NCBI GenBank assembly: GCA_017961175.1
Contig: JAGCXV010000009.1
Span: 1 to 46,183, forward strand
DNA length: 46,183 bases
DNA from: Bacteroidales bacterium
GTDB taxonomy: Bacteria > Bacteroidota > Bacteroidia > Bacteroidales > UBA932
Direction of reading: 5' to 3'
Shown: positions 1-8,321 of the stretch, in pieces
How the letters are laid out: each line of letters begins with the position of its first letter
How positions within the stretch are numbered: the stretch's first letter is position 1
The notes under the pieces: model-generated
Database searches by the model: none
What the model saw: the letters and a program-made list of their open reading frames with translations, nothing else
Told to the model about the DNA's origin: nothing
Position numbers and translations under genes: made by a program

Positions 1-744
1 GTTGGTCCAATCCACAGCCGCAGGCTCGGTTCCTCCCTTGGAATCAACCTGCTGCCTGAGCACGGCAAGATTTGCTCCTTTGACTGCATCTACTGCGAGT
101 GCGGATGGAACAAGGACCACAAAGACGACAAGACACTCCCTACCGCAAAGCAAGTGGAGAAAGCCCTGACAGAAAAGGCAAGGCAACTCCACAAAGAAGG
201 TGTAAGGGTAGATTCCATAACTTTTTCAGGCAACGGGGAACCTACCATCCATCCGGAGTTTGCTGAGATTGTTGACATTACCCTGAAAGTCAGAGACAAA
301 TATCTCAAAGAGGCAAAGGTCTCCGTCCTCAGCAACGCCTCCATGATTTGGAAAGAGGAAGTCAGGGAGGCTCTTATGAAGGTAGACAACCCTATCCTGA
401 AGATCGATTCCACAAACGAAAGCCTTGTAAGGGCTATCAACCGCCCTAACGCCCGATACAGCCTTGAGGAAACAATAGAAAACCTCAAGAAGTTTGACGG
501 CGACTTCATACTCCAGACCATATTCTTCAAGTCAAAGACCATAGACTGTACCCGTAAAGATCTGGCAGAAAGCTGGAGAAACCTTGCCAGAGAGCTGAAG
601 CCAAGGCAGATAATGATGTACACCCTTGACCGCGACACTCCTGCACAGGGCCTTGTAAAAGCCACAACGGAGGAGATGCGGGAAATCGCAAGGCCCCTTG
701 CGGAAGAAGGCTTCTGCATAACCATTAACGGAGAAAAGGTATGA
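1..744 (+). CDS. Radical SAM protein, 5'-truncated by the window edge
   Basis: The reading frame is open from base 1, so the true start lies upstream; 247 codons are visible. The fragment opens with an IHSRRLGSSLGINLLP stretch followed by CSFDCIYC (fragment residues 25-32). This is the CxxxCxxC motif that ligates the [4Fe-4S] cluster cleaving S-adenosylmethionine. A GNGEPTIHPEF segment follows, typical of the COG0731-type radical SAM family. The exact substrate is not evident; members are often annotated only as radical SAM protein. An internal ATG at 154 would lose the cluster motif and is not a credible start. The stop overlaps the dtd start (ATGA at 741-744), so the two are probably cotranscribed and translationally coupled. 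Family assignment is secure, function is not. Confidence 0.9.
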   Translation, partial: VGPIHSRRLGSSLGINLLPEHGKICSFDCIYCECGWNKDHKDDKTLPTAKQVEKALTEKARQLHKEGVRVDSITFSGNGEPTIHPEFAEIVDITLKVRDKYLKEAKVSVLSNASMIWKEEVREALMKVDNPILKIDSTNESLVRAINRPNARYSLEETIENLKKFDGDFILQTIFFKSKTIDCTRKDLAESWRNLARELKPRQIMMYTLDRDTPAQGLVKATTEEMREIARPLAEEGFCITINGEKV

Positions 745-1196
745 GAGCAGTAATCCAGAGAGTAAAGCATTGCAGCGTCACTATTGACGGCAAGGTAAAA
801 AGCAGCATCGGCAAGGGAATGCTTGTCCTGCTCGGCGTTGGAGAAGACGACAATGCAGAAGACATTGATTATCTGGTAAAGAAGATATCCAACCTCAGAA
901 TCTTCGACGATGAGAACGGAGTGATGAACGTATCAGTCCTTGACGATGGCGGAGATATTCTGGTAGTCAGCCAGTTCACCCTTATGGCATCCACCTATAA
1001 GGGCAACCGCCCATCCTACATCAGGGCTGCAAGGCACGAGATTTCTATTCCTATGTACGAAGAATTCGTCAGGAAAATGGAAGAGGCACTGGGCAAAAAA
1101 GTGGGCACGGGAGAATTCGGAGCAGACATGAAGGTGGAACTTCTGAACGACGGCCCGGTTACCATCATCATGGACAGCAAGCAGAGACATTTTTAA
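741..1196 (+). CDS. dtd: D-aminoacyl-tRNA deacylase
   Basis: Dtd hydrolyses D-amino acids from mischarged tRNAs (and glycine from tRNA-Ala), acting as a chiral proofreader in the cytoplasm. The 151-residue length is normal for the family. Both active-site signatures are present: SQFTL at residues 77-81 and NDGPVT at 136-141 (the usual form is NGPVT, so one extra Asp precedes Gly here). The start ATG overlaps the stop of the upstream radical SAM gene by 4 bp. deoC follows after 12 bp, suggesting a three-gene transcript. The N-terminus MRAVIQRVKHCSVTI is the conserved start of the family, which fixes the start codon. Confidence 0.97.
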   Translation: MRAVIQRVKHCSVTIDGKVKSSIGKGMLVLLGVGEDDNAEDIDYLVKKISNLRIFDDENGVMNVSVLDDGGDILVVSQFTLMASTYKGNRPSYIRAARHEISIPMYEEFVRKMEEALGKKVGTGEFGADMKVELLNDGPVTIIMDSKQRHF

Positions 1197-1208
1197 AAAC
1201 ATACGGAT

Positions 1209-2102
1209 ATGAAAGAACTGATTGAAAAGTACAATCTGAAAATCAATGCAGAAGATCTTGAGAAGGAACTCGTTGAAATAAAAGCGGAAGCAGCCTCCAA
1301 CATTAATAAGGAAAATCTGAAAACCGCCTTGGGCGCAATCGACCTGACAAGCCTCCACACTTCAGACACGCCTGAATTCATTGCCAAGTTCACCGACAAG
1401 GTCAACAAGTTCAAGGCCGCCTATCCGGACTATCCACTTCCGGCATCAATCTGCGTATATCCGAATTTCGCCAAGACCGTCAGGGAAACCCTCAAGGAAG
1501 AGGGAGTAGGCATCACCACGGTTTCCGCCTGCTTCCCTTCATCGCAGAGTTTTCTGGACGTCAAAGAGCTGGAAACCAGGCACGCCATGGAAGACGGCGC
1601 CACTGAGATAGACATTGTTCTTCCTCACAGCTTCTTTGTTGCCGGAAATCTGGAAGAAACCAGAAAAGAAATCGCGGCCCTGAGAAAGGTCACTGAAGGC
1701 AAAACACTGAAAGTCATACTGGAAAGCGGAGCTCTCCAGACCGGCTACCCTACTCTTCAGGAAGGCATAGAGGCCATTGCGGAGGCTTCTCTTCTTGCCC
1801 TTGAGGAAGGAGCGGACTTCATCAAGACATCTACCGGAAAGCAGGAGCCGAGCGCCACCCCTATTGCCGCCCTTGTGATGTGCAAATGCCTCAAGGCCTT
1901 TATGGAAAAGACCGGCAAAAGGAGAGGTTTCAAGCCAGCCGGCGGAGTTTCTTCTTCAGAGGATGCAATACTCTATCTGACTATCGTTGAGCATACTATG
2001 GGAAGAGAGCAACTGACTCCAAAATATTTCCGTATCGGAGCCAGCAGCCTTGCCAACAAGGTTCTCACCTCCCTTGAAGGCACCCCTGTGAAGTTTTACT
2101 AA
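1209..2102 (+). CDS. deoC: Deoxyribose-phosphate aldolase
   Basis: DeoC cleaves 2-deoxyribose 5-phosphate into glyceraldehyde 3-phosphate and acetaldehyde in deoxynucleoside catabolism. The 297-residue protein belongs to the longer class of the family. The Schiff-base lysine lies in ADFIKTSTGK (Lys206). A second conserved lysine is in GFKPAGGV (Lys242), and the acidic pair sits in ATEIDIVL near residue 135. It lies 12 bp downstream of dtd on the same strand. Its stop codon (2100-2102) overlaps the stop of the convergent GH18 gene (2099-2101), so there is no room for a classical terminator between them. Confidence 0.97.
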   Translation: MKELIEKYNLKINAEDLEKELVEIKAEAASNINKENLKTALGAIDLTSLHTSDTPEFIAKFTDKVNKFKAAYPDYPLPASICVYPNFAKTVRETLKEEGVGITTVSACFPSSQSFLDVKELETRHAMEDGATEIDIVLPHSFFVAGNLEETRKEIAALRKVTEGKTLKVILESGALQTGYPTLQEGIEAIAEASLLALEEGADFIKTSTGKQEPSATPIAALVMCKCLKAFMEKTGKRRGFKPAGGVSSSEDAILYLTIVEHTMGREQLTPKYFRIGASSLANKVLTSLEGTPVKFY

Positions 2103-3352
2103 AAAATGATTTCCTCAGCGACGGCGTTGATCAGTTTGCCACGGAAGGCTTCACTCCTTCCGGCATCGATGCAGTATTCCCAGTACATTGCGCCGAGAAG
2201 ATGATGCTCCTTGGCAAAGCGGCATTTTGCGCGGATTGACTGCTCGTTTTCAAAGCCGTAAACAAGATTCCCTTCAGCATCAGCGATGTACGGAACCCAG
2301 GCAATCTCGTCCCAGACTTCCTGATATCCTTCTCCCGGTTCTCCGGTCTCCCAGAACTCTTTCTGGAACGGATATTCCACTCCGCCGCCGCTCTTGCCGT
2401 AGAACGGCATTCCAAGAACCAGCTTTGCAGGATCCAGCCCTGCCGCAATATGCATCATTACAGCCTCTTCCGTAGTGCACTGACCCGCAATTTTGCTCTC
2501 CTTAGGATTATCTTCTTTGGTTAGGCTGGCAGCGAACTGCCTGAAGTAATCTGTATTGAGCATGACTGGAGTCTGGTACATCTGCCCGTATTTCTGGGCA
2601 ACTGACGAGTCAGACGGATAGCCCAGAAAACCGAAGCCCATCCTGAGGTTTCCGATAAGGCTGTCTCGGAGAAGTTCTGTCTCGAACCTCTTCAGCGGAG
2701 CATGGTGATACGGAGCCACAGCCATATCGTAACTCATTATGTTGTAGAAGTCTATGTATGGATCTACTGCCTTGAAATCTATGAACCTTGCAGTGGAAAT
2801 TGTGGCAATTGTCAGAAGTTTGTCCTGTCCGAGAGCCTCTCTCAGCTCCTTTACCCAGAGAGTGAAATTGTCAATGTCTGTAGGAGCTGAAGAAATGCCT
2901 GCCACTCCGCTGGTCGGATACTCCCAGTCCAGATCTATGCCGTCTATGCCGTAATCCTCGACAACCTTCTTGCAGGCAGCCACAAAAGCGTGTCTGTAGG
3001 CGGTGTCGGTGACCATCTCGCTGAAACGGCCACTCCCCCATCCTCCGATGGAAAGCTGCATGAACACTTTCCTCTGTGCAGTCTTGTTATACTCGTTCTT
3101 CAGATTGGCGATCTCCTTGAACCGTGGCGGGTTCTCTATGCTCAAACCTGAAAATGTACTGTCTATCCTGCCGAAAGCATAATCAATGTGAGTGACCTTC
3201 CCGAAATCCGGAAGTGGCTTCCCCTGCCCTCCGCTGACATACGCCACTACCACCGGACCTTGTTTCCCGTTGTCAACAATATCAGAAGATCCTCTGCAAC
3301 TGCCCGTCAACAAGGCAACTGCAAGGATAATGGTTGTAAAAAGCCTGTACAT
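2099..3352 (-). CDS. GH18 family glycoside hydrolase, lipoprotein
   Basis: Family 18 glycosidases (chitinases, endo-beta-N-acetylglucosaminidases) cleave beta-1,4 N-acetylglucosamine linkages by substrate-assisted catalysis. The catalytic DxxDxDxE motif is intact as DGIDLDWEYP (residues 137-146, proton donor Glu144), and SIGGW at 101-105 is the second conserved GH18 block. I chose the start at 3352 because it gives a lipoprotein signal, MYRLFTTIILAVALLTGSC, with the lipidated Cys at 19. An upstream in-frame ATG at 3430 would bury this signal and lies inside the preceding gene. The mature protein (417 residues in total) is a single catalytic domain with no visible carbohydrate-binding module. 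It starts 8 bp after the small lipoprotein gene. Substrate (chitin, host N-glycan or peptidoglycan) cannot be decided. Confidence 0.93.
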   Translation of the reverse strand: MYRLFTTIILAVALLTGSCRGSSDIVDNGKQGPVVVAYVSGGQGKPLPDFGKVTHIDYAFGRIDSTFSGLSIENPPRFKEIANLKNEYNKTAQRKVFMQLSIGGWGSGRFSEMVTDTAYRHAFVAACKKVVEDYGIDGIDLDWEYPTSGVAGISSAPTDIDNFTLWVKELREALGQDKLLTIATISTARFIDFKAVDPYIDFYNIMSYDMAVAPYHHAPLKRFETELLRDSLIGNLRMGFGFLGYPSDSSVAQKYGQMYQTPVMLNTDYFRQFAASLTKEDNPKESKIAGQCTTEEAVMMHIAAGLDPAKLVLGMPFYGKSGGGVEYPFQKEFWETGEPGEGYQEVWDEIAWVPYIADAEGNLVYGFENEQSIRAKCRFAKEHHLLGAMYWEYCIDAGRSEAFRGKLINAVAEEIIF

Positions 3353-3360
3353 GGACCCGA

Positions 3361-4035
3361 TTAGTTTTGCTGATAATAAGTGATTGTGCGCTTGATGATA
3401 AAAGTATAGTCTCCCCACTTCTTGGTGCACAGCAGCCAGTTGCCCATACTGTCAAAATCCGATAACTCGACAGTGTAAGGATCATTGTCTTCAACTGGTG
3501 CGAAATGAATGGATTCTTCCCGCTGAATGCCAATCACCAAACCATTGCTGTCCCTCTGATAGGTAACTTCAGTGTAATTGCCCATCTGATTGGTAGTCGT
3601 ATATGTAACTGGGGCCTGGAATCCTTCACCATCTCCATAGGTCAGAACATTTATCCATGGGTCGTCTGACTCAAACGAGATGGTTTCTATCTTGTCCAGG
3701 CCATCATAAAGGATTTCAGCATTCTCTTTGTTTCCCCCGCTGTCAGTACGTACAATTGAAGTGACTTTCCCGTTGGTGTCAAACTGTACGCATACAGGAA
3801 GGACGTGTTCCCCCTGGTCATAATTCACCGATTCAACCTTCCCGTAAAGGTCGAATGTAGCCAGGTCCTGAGACAGGTATTCATGTTTGACAGCCTCAAC
3901 AGGTTGTTCCACAACAGGTTCCTCAGCCTTTACCTCTGGCGTCGGGGCCTTGGAAGTCTCTTGTTTCTGTCCCTGGTTTTGTCCGCAGGCAGAGGCAAGC
4001 AGCAGACAAGCCACTGCAAAAAAGATGTTTTTCAT
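3361..4035 (-). CDS. Hypothetical lipoprotein
   Basis: I do not recognise a named family. The 224-residue protein begins with a clear lipoprotein signal (MKNIFFAVACLLLASAC, Cys17). A charged, Pro/Glu/Val-rich spacer follows (about residues 18-50), usual for a tether leaving the membrane. The rest is rich in beta-type segments such as LYGKVESV and LVIGIQREE, with spacing loosely like the repeats of RHS/YD or MORN-type beta sheets; I would not assign one. It lies 16 bp after pheT and 8 bp before the GH18 lipoprotein, so all three are probably on one transcript. Lipoprotein export is well supported; role unknown. Confidence 0.85.
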   Translation of the reverse strand: MKNIFFAVACLLLASACGQNQGQKQETSKAPTPEVKAEEPVVEQPVEAVKHEYLSQDLATFDLYGKVESVNYDQGEHVLPVCVQFDTNGKVTSIVRTDSGGNKENAEILYDGLDKIETISFESDDPWINVLTYGDGEGFQAPVTYTTTNQMGNYTEVTYQRDSNGLVIGIQREESIHFAPVEDNDPYTVELSDFDSMGNWLLCTKKWGDYTFIIKRTITYYQQN

Positions 4036-4051
4036 ACTATTTGTTTTAGAA

Positions 4052-6523
4052 CTATCGCAGTTCAGCGCCGAACTTCTCCTTGAACATTCTCAGGAGCTTA
4101 TCCATAATGGCATCTACAGCCTTGTCTGTCAAGGTCTTTTCAGGATCCTGCAGATAGAAGCTGATGGCGTACTGCTTCTTGCCCTCCGGAATCTTGTCTC
4201 CGGTATAGACATCGAAGAGGACTATGTTCTTGAGGAGTTTCTTCTCAGCCTGGTAAGCGGCATTCCTGAGCTCAGCGAAGCTTACCTTGTAATCCAGAAG
4301 CAGGGCAAGGTCTCTCTTAACCTCAGGGAATCTCGGAAGCTCGGTGAACTTGACCGTATTCTTCTTAACCTTGTTAAGCAGGACATCCCAGCTGAACTCG
4401 GCAGCGTAAACCTTCTGCTTGATGCCGAACTTCTTGGCCAGACGGTCCTTGATGCATCCCATCGTGACTATTTCCTTTCCGCTGGAACGCAGCTTGTAGC
4501 AAAGGCCTTCGGAGAAGATATCCGGAGCGGCACCTTCCCAGTCAAGGTCTTTCATCTCGATACCGTATTTCTTGAGAAGGAGTTCCACATAGCCCTTCAG
4601 GGAGAAATAGTCCCCGCTGACTGTCTGGTTTCTCCAGCTCTTGAGCCCTTCTCCGGTTACGAACATGGCAAGTTTCGGACGCTCTGTATAGGCCTTAAGC
4701 GTGCTTCTCTCTTCCTCCGGCTTTACATAGTCCTTGTTGAAGGAGTAAACGTTACCGAACTCGTAGAGCTTGAGCTGGCTCTCCTGACGGTTGATATTAT
4801 ATGCCACAACCTCCAGACCGTTGAGGATCAATGTCTGGCGCATGCAGTTCAGGTCTGAGGAAAGCGGATTGCAGATCATAACCAGATTCTCTGCAGGGAA
4901 TGTCTTCAGGTCCTCATAGTAAGCGCTCTTGGTCAGGGAGTTGTTCATCGTCTCCATAAAGCCGTTGGAAGTCAGCAGCTCGCAGGCGGTCTTGCGGATC
5001 TTCTCAGGATCCGGGTGAGGAGCTATGTTAACGGAGCACTTCAGGCTTCCAGGAAGCGGAACGTTGTTGTAGCCCCATATTCTGAGGACGTCCTCAACAA
5101 CATCGCACTCTCTATAAACATCCACCCTGTAGGTAGGAACCTTCACGGTGCAGCCCTTTTCGTTTTCCTCGACAAACTCCATTTCCAGATATTCCAGAAT
5201 CTCGCGGATCTTGCCTGCCCCTATCTTGCAGCCCATGAGGGATTCCATGCGGGCATAGTCAAGTTCTACGGTCTTCTTCTCTATCGGCTTGGACATCACG
5301 TCCTTTACAGGACCTGTGATCTTTCCTCCGGCAAGTTCCAGAACCAGCATCGCAGCCCTCTTCAGTGCGTATGGAACCATATTCGGATCGCATCCCCTCT
5401 CGAAGCGGAAGCTGGCCTCTGTCTTGAGCGTATGACGCTTGGATGTCTTTCTTACGAAAACAGGATTGAAGTATGCACTCTCCAGGAAAACGGATGTGGT
5501 GCTGTCCTTAACTCCGCTGTCCAGTCCGCCGAATACACCGGCTATGCACATAGGAGCCTCAGCGTTGCAGATCATAAGGTCCTGGCCGCTGAGCTTCCTC
5601 TCGACTCCGTCCAGAGTGGTGAAAGAGGTGCCTTCCTGGCAGAAATCAACCACAATCTTCCTCCCCTTCACATAATCCACGTCAAAGGCATGGAGAGGAT
5701 TGCCGGTTTCTATGAGGATGTAGTTTGTAATGTCAACGATGTTGTTGATCGGGCGGAAACCAACACTGAGAAGCTTTTTCTTCATCCAGTCCGGAGACTC
5801 CTTCACGGTTATTCCCTCAATTGTGAGGCCACTGTATCGAGGAGCTCCTTCAGGTTGGTTGACAACAACTTCCACAGCCTTATCGCTTTCTTCTCCAGCC
5901 TTGAATCCGTCAACTGAAGGAAGAGTGAGCTCGCCGCCCATACCGTTGAGCCTCAGGTATGCGCTAAGGTCTCTTGCAACTCCGATGAAAGAAGCCGCGT
6001 CTATGCGGTTCGGAGTAAGGCCGATGGTGTAAACCGTATCTGTCTTGAAACCGAAATAATCTCTTGCCTTAACGCCGACAGGAGTGTCTTCCGGAAGAAC
6101 CATAATGCCGGAGTGGTCGCTGCCTACTCCAAGTTCATCCTCGGCGCAGAGCATTCCAAAGCTCTCCACTCCCCTGATCTTGGATTTCTTGATCTTGACA
6201 TCCTGGCCGCCAATGACTAGTTTGGTGTTCAGGGTTGCAAGCATAACCTTCTGGCCTGCAGCAACATTTGGAGCACCGCACACTACCTGGAGAATCTCTC
6301 CGCTTCCACAGTCCACCTTGGTAACGTGGAGATGGTCAGAATCCGGATGAGGCTCGCACTCCAGCACCTTTGCGGTAACCACACCTTCCAGTCCGCCCGG
6401 AATCTCTTCCACCATATCCTGGTGCTCAACTTCCAAACCTATGTTGGTCAAGATCTGCGCAACCTCGTCTGGATTGAGGTTGAACTTGACATACTCTTTT
6501 AGCCAATTGTAAGAAATATCCAT
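4052..6523 (-). CDS. pheT: Phenylalanyl-tRNA synthetase beta subunit
   Basis: PheT is the non-catalytic, tRNA-binding and editing subunit of the alpha2-beta2 PheRS. At 823 residues it has the full bacterial architecture. There is an N-terminal EMAP-type tRNA-binding OB fold (about 40-155, with HPDSDHLHVTKVDCG and VVCGAPNV). The B3/B4 editing region contains LIETGNPLHAFDVDYV, followed by the B5 domain and a catalytic-like core with FRFERGCDPN. The C-terminal FDX-ACB anticodon-binding domain is marked by FPEVKRDLALLLD. The alpha subunit gene (pheS) is not adjacent, common in Bacteroidota. The start is 2 bp downstream of the ftsY stop, so translation is probably coupled. Confidence 0.98.
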   Translation of the reverse strand: MDISYNWLKEYVKFNLNPDEVAQILTNIGLEVEHQDMVEEIPGGLEGVVTAKVLECEPHPDSDHLHVTKVDCGSGEILQVVCGAPNVAAGQKVMLATLNTKLVIGGQDVKIKKSKIRGVESFGMLCAEDELGVGSDHSGIMVLPEDTPVGVKARDYFGFKTDTVYTIGLTPNRIDAASFIGVARDLSAYLRLNGMGGELTLPSVDGFKAGEESDKAVEVVVNQPEGAPRYSGLTIEGITVKESPDWMKKKLLSVGFRPINNIVDITNYILIETGNPLHAFDVDYVKGRKIVVDFCQEGTSFTTLDGVERKLSGQDLMICNAEAPMCIAGVFGGLDSGVKDSTTSVFLESAYFNPVFVRKTSKRHTLKTEASFRFERGCDPNMVPYALKRAAMLVLELAGGKITGPVKDVMSKPIEKKTVELDYARMESLMGCKIGAGKIREILEYLEMEFVEENEKGCTVKVPTYRVDVYRECDVVEDVLRIWGYNNVPLPGSLKCSVNIAPHPDPEKIRKTACELLTSNGFMETMNNSLTKSAYYEDLKTFPAENLVMICNPLSSDLNCMRQTLILNGLEVVAYNINRQESQLKLYEFGNVYSFNKDYVKPEEERSTLKAYTERPKLAMFVTGEGLKSWRNQTVSGDYFSLKGYVELLLKKYGIEMKDLDWEGAAPDIFSEGLCYKLRSSGKEIVTMGCIKDRLAKKFGIKQKVYAAEFSWDVLLNKVKKNTVKFTELPRFPEVKRDLALLLDYKVSFAELRNAAYQAEKKLLKNIVLFDVYTGDKIPEGKKQYAISFYLQDPEKTLTDKAVDAIMDKLLRMFKEKFGAELR

Positions 6524-6525
6524 AA

Positions 6526-7521
6526 TTAATCTTTTGTATTGTCAAACAATGAATCCACAAACTCTTCGCGGCTGAAAACCTTGAGGTTGTCGACCTGCTC
6601 TCCCACACCGATGAATTTTACCGGAATCTTGAACTGCTCGGCGATGCCTATTACCACACCACCCTTGGCGCTGCCGTCCAGCTTGGTCACGGCAAGGGAA
6701 GAAATGTCCGTTGCCTTGGAAAATTCCTTTGCCTGGATCAGTGCGTTCTGGCCCGTTGACCCGTCGAGGACAAGCATGACATCATGAGGAGCATCCGGAA
6801 CAACCTTCTTCATCACGTTCTTGATCTTGGTCAGCTCATTCATCAGCCCCACCTTGTTGTGAAGCCTTCCGGCCGTGTCTATTATAACCACGTCCATTCC
6901 CTTTGCAACTGCAGAACTCACAGTGTCAAAGGCAACTGCGGCAGGATCAGCGCCCATTTTCTGCTTCACGATCTCCACTCCTGCCCTCTGAGCCCAGATA
7001 TCCAGCTGCTCCACTGCCGCTGCACGGAAAGTATCAGCCGCACCAATCATTACCTTCTTTCCGGAAGACTTAAGCTGGGAGGCTATCTTTCCGATCGTAG
7101 TGGTTTTGCCCACTCCGTTAACCCCCACAACCATAAGTATGTAAGGCTTCTTGGAGAAATCGAAAACTTTGCTGGAATCCTTGAAGGCGGTGTCCACATA
7201 TTCCTGGTCGGACACTCCGGTCGTCGAAGCGACAGTAAGCATATCGGAAATTTCCTCCTTGAGAATCTCCATCACCTTGTCAGTGGTGACTCCCTTTTCC
7301 CTGCGTACCCTCTCCTGGAGCCGGTCCATGATCTTGGAGGTGGTGTCTATACCGACATCGGAACCGATGAGGGCTTCCTCAATGCTCTCCAGAACCTCGT
7401 CATCCACAACGCTTTTGCCCATAAGGGCATCAGCCATCCTGGAAAAGAATCCCCGCCTGGTCTTGTGAAGGCCAAGGTCCAAGGACGAATCCGTTTTTTT
7501 CTTTCTTGAGAAAAGTCCCAT
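6526..7521 (-). CDS. ftsY: Signal recognition particle receptor FtsY
   Basis: FtsY is the SRP receptor GTPase that docks ribosome-SRP complexes at the inner membrane for co-translational insertion. The 331-residue protein has the NG core without the long acidic A domain of enterobacteria; only a short basic N-terminus (MGLFSRKKKT) precedes it. GTPase motifs are intact: P-loop GVNGVGKTT (133-141), ADTFRAAA near 161-169, DTAGR (215-219) and TKLDG (279-283). It leads a short operon with pheT. A -7 box lies at 7564-7571, just inside the terminator of the upstream ribosomal-protein operon. Confidence 0.98.
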   Translation of the reverse strand: MGLFSRKKKTDSSLDLGLHKTRRGFFSRMADALMGKSVVDDEVLESIEEALIGSDVGIDTTSKIMDRLQERVRREKGVTTDKVMEILKEEISDMLTVASTTGVSDQEYVDTAFKDSSKVFDFSKKPYILMVVGVNGVGKTTTIGKIASQLKSSGKKVMIGAADTFRAAAVEQLDIWAQRAGVEIVKQKMGADPAAVAFDTVSSAVAKGMDVVIIDTAGRLHNKVGLMNELTKIKNVMKKVVPDAPHDVMLVLDGSTGQNALIQAKEFSKATDISSLAVTKLDGSAKGGVVIGIAEQFKIPVKFIGVGEQVDNLKVFSREEFVDSLFDNTKD

Positions 7522-7563
7522 ACAACTCTGTCTATTAATCCGGCTAAACCGGAAATTAACTTA

Positions 7564-7571
7564 CAAATATA
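7564..7571 (-). promoter_or_regulatory. Probable -7 element for ftsY
   Basis: Read on the minus strand this is TATATTTG, an exact match to the Bacteroidota -7 consensus TAnnTTTG. It lies about 42 bp before the ftsY ATG. No convincing -33 TTTG is seen, because the expected position falls in the terminator hairpin of the preceding operon. Confidence 0.5.
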
Positions 7572-7574
7572 ATC

Positions 7575-7605
7575 AAAAAAGGGGATGACCGGATTGGTCA
7601 TCCCC
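7575..7605 (-). terminator. Rho-independent terminator of rpmB-rpmG-DUF4295 operon
   Basis: On the minus strand a 10-bp perfect stem GGGGATGACC / GGTCATCCCC (7581-7590 with 7596-7605) with a 5-nt loop is followed by six U residues (7580-7575). It starts 23 bp after the DUF4295 stop codon and separates the ribosomal-protein genes from ftsY. Confidence 0.93.
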
Positions 7606-7628
7606 TAACTTGCGTGATGGTCCAGAAA

Positions 7629-7796
7629 TTAGTTCTTCTTGCCTGCGAGGAACTCCTTCTCCTGTCCTACAGGAACAACAGCCTCTTCGAAATAGTAAGA
7701 ACCGGTCTTCTTGCTTCTGACCATACGGATACATTTAACAACATTCTTATTCTGAGACTTGTCGCCAGCGAACGTTGCAACCGCTTTCTTTGCCAT
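7629..7796 (-). CDS. DUF4295 small ribosome-associated protein
   Basis: A 55-residue, Lys-rich protein beginning MAKKAVATFAGDKSQNKN and ending EFLAGKKN. It matches the Bacteroidota-specific DUF4295 family encoded after rpmG. From memory, the cryo-EM structure of a Flavobacterium johnsoniae ribosome revealed an extra large-subunit protein named bL38, and I believe this family is that protein, but I cannot verify the link here. The gene lies 16 bp after rpmG, before the operon terminator at 7575-7605. The start is the only ATG giving the family N-terminus; no Shine-Dalgarno sequence precedes it. Confidence 0.93.
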   Translation of the reverse strand: MAKKAVATFAGDKSQNKNVVKCIRMVRSKKTGSYYFEEAVVPVGQEKEFLAGKKN

Positions 7797-7812
7797 ATTC
7801 TAAACGTTTTAA

Positions 7813-7995
7813 TTATTTAACTTCTCTGTGCAGCGTAACTCTCTTGAGGTAAGGATTGTACTTCTTACGCTCCAGACGCTGGTTTGTGTTCTTCTTGTTC
7901 TTGGTGGTGATGTAACGGCTCATGCCTGGAACACCGCTCTCCCTCTGCTCTGTGCACTCGAGGATAACCTGAACTCTGTTTTCTTTCTTTGCCAT
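7813..7995 (-). CDS. rpmG: 50S ribosomal protein bL33
   Basis: The 60-residue protein has the typical bL33 sequence, with [10 protein letters not shown] near the N-terminus, a YITTKNKKN segment and the C-terminal [17 protein letters not shown]. It is a zinc-independent-looking form: only one Cys is present, so there is no zinc ribbon. It lies between rpmB and DUF4295. Unusually for this phylum the start is preceded by a perfect AAGGAGG (8003-8009) with a 7-nt spacer, overlapping the rpmB stop codon; see the separate entry. Confidence 0.97.
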   Translation of the reverse strand: MAKKENRVQVILECTEQRESGVPGMSRYITTKNKKNTNQRLERKKYNPYLKRVTLHREVK

Positions 7996-8002
7996 AGCCT
8001 AA

Positions 8003-8009
8003 CCTCCTT
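8003..8009 (-). promoter_or_regulatory. Strong Shine-Dalgarno site before rpmG
   Basis: On the minus strand the sequence is AAGGAGG followed by a 7-nt spacer (TTAGGCT) and ATG. It overlaps the rpmB stop codon at 8008-8010. Other starts in this window, apart from infC, have no such site. Confidence 0.75.
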
Positions 8010-8250
8010 AAACGATGTCTATATAACCATTATCCATAGCCTTCTTGAGCTCAGCCTCGAGGCCATTCTTGTTGATGTTGCGCATACCTGCGGCGCTAAC
8101 CTTAAGGGTAACGAACCTCTTCTCGCTCTCCAGCCAGAACCTCTTCTCTCTCAGATTAACGGCGAATTCACGCTTGGTGCGCCTCTTTGAGTGAGAAACG
8201 TTGTTACCAATCATTCTCTTTTTACCTGTAATTTGACAAACCCTTGCCAT
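8008..8250 (-). CDS. rpmB: 50S ribosomal protein bL28
   Basis: The 80-residue protein has the diagnostic N-terminus [21 protein letters not shown], then the basic [18 protein letters not shown] and the conserved [17 protein letters not shown] near the C-terminus. It is the first gene of the bL28-bL33-DUF4295 operon. Upstream (8251-8321) is AT-rich; a near-match to the -7 box (CATATTTG on the minus strand, 8290-8297, 7 of 8 positions) may drive the operon. No Shine-Dalgarno sequence is present before the ATG. Confidence 0.98.
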   Translation of the reverse strand: MARVCQITGKKRMIGNNVSHSKRRTKREFAVNLREKRFWLESEKRFVTLKVSAAGMRNINKNGLEAELKKAMDNGYIDIV

Positions 8251-8321
8251 AACTGTATCTTTTTATTTTATAATTTCAAAATCGGGGTGCAAATATGAGA
8301 AATATTTTTCTAATTCCCAAA

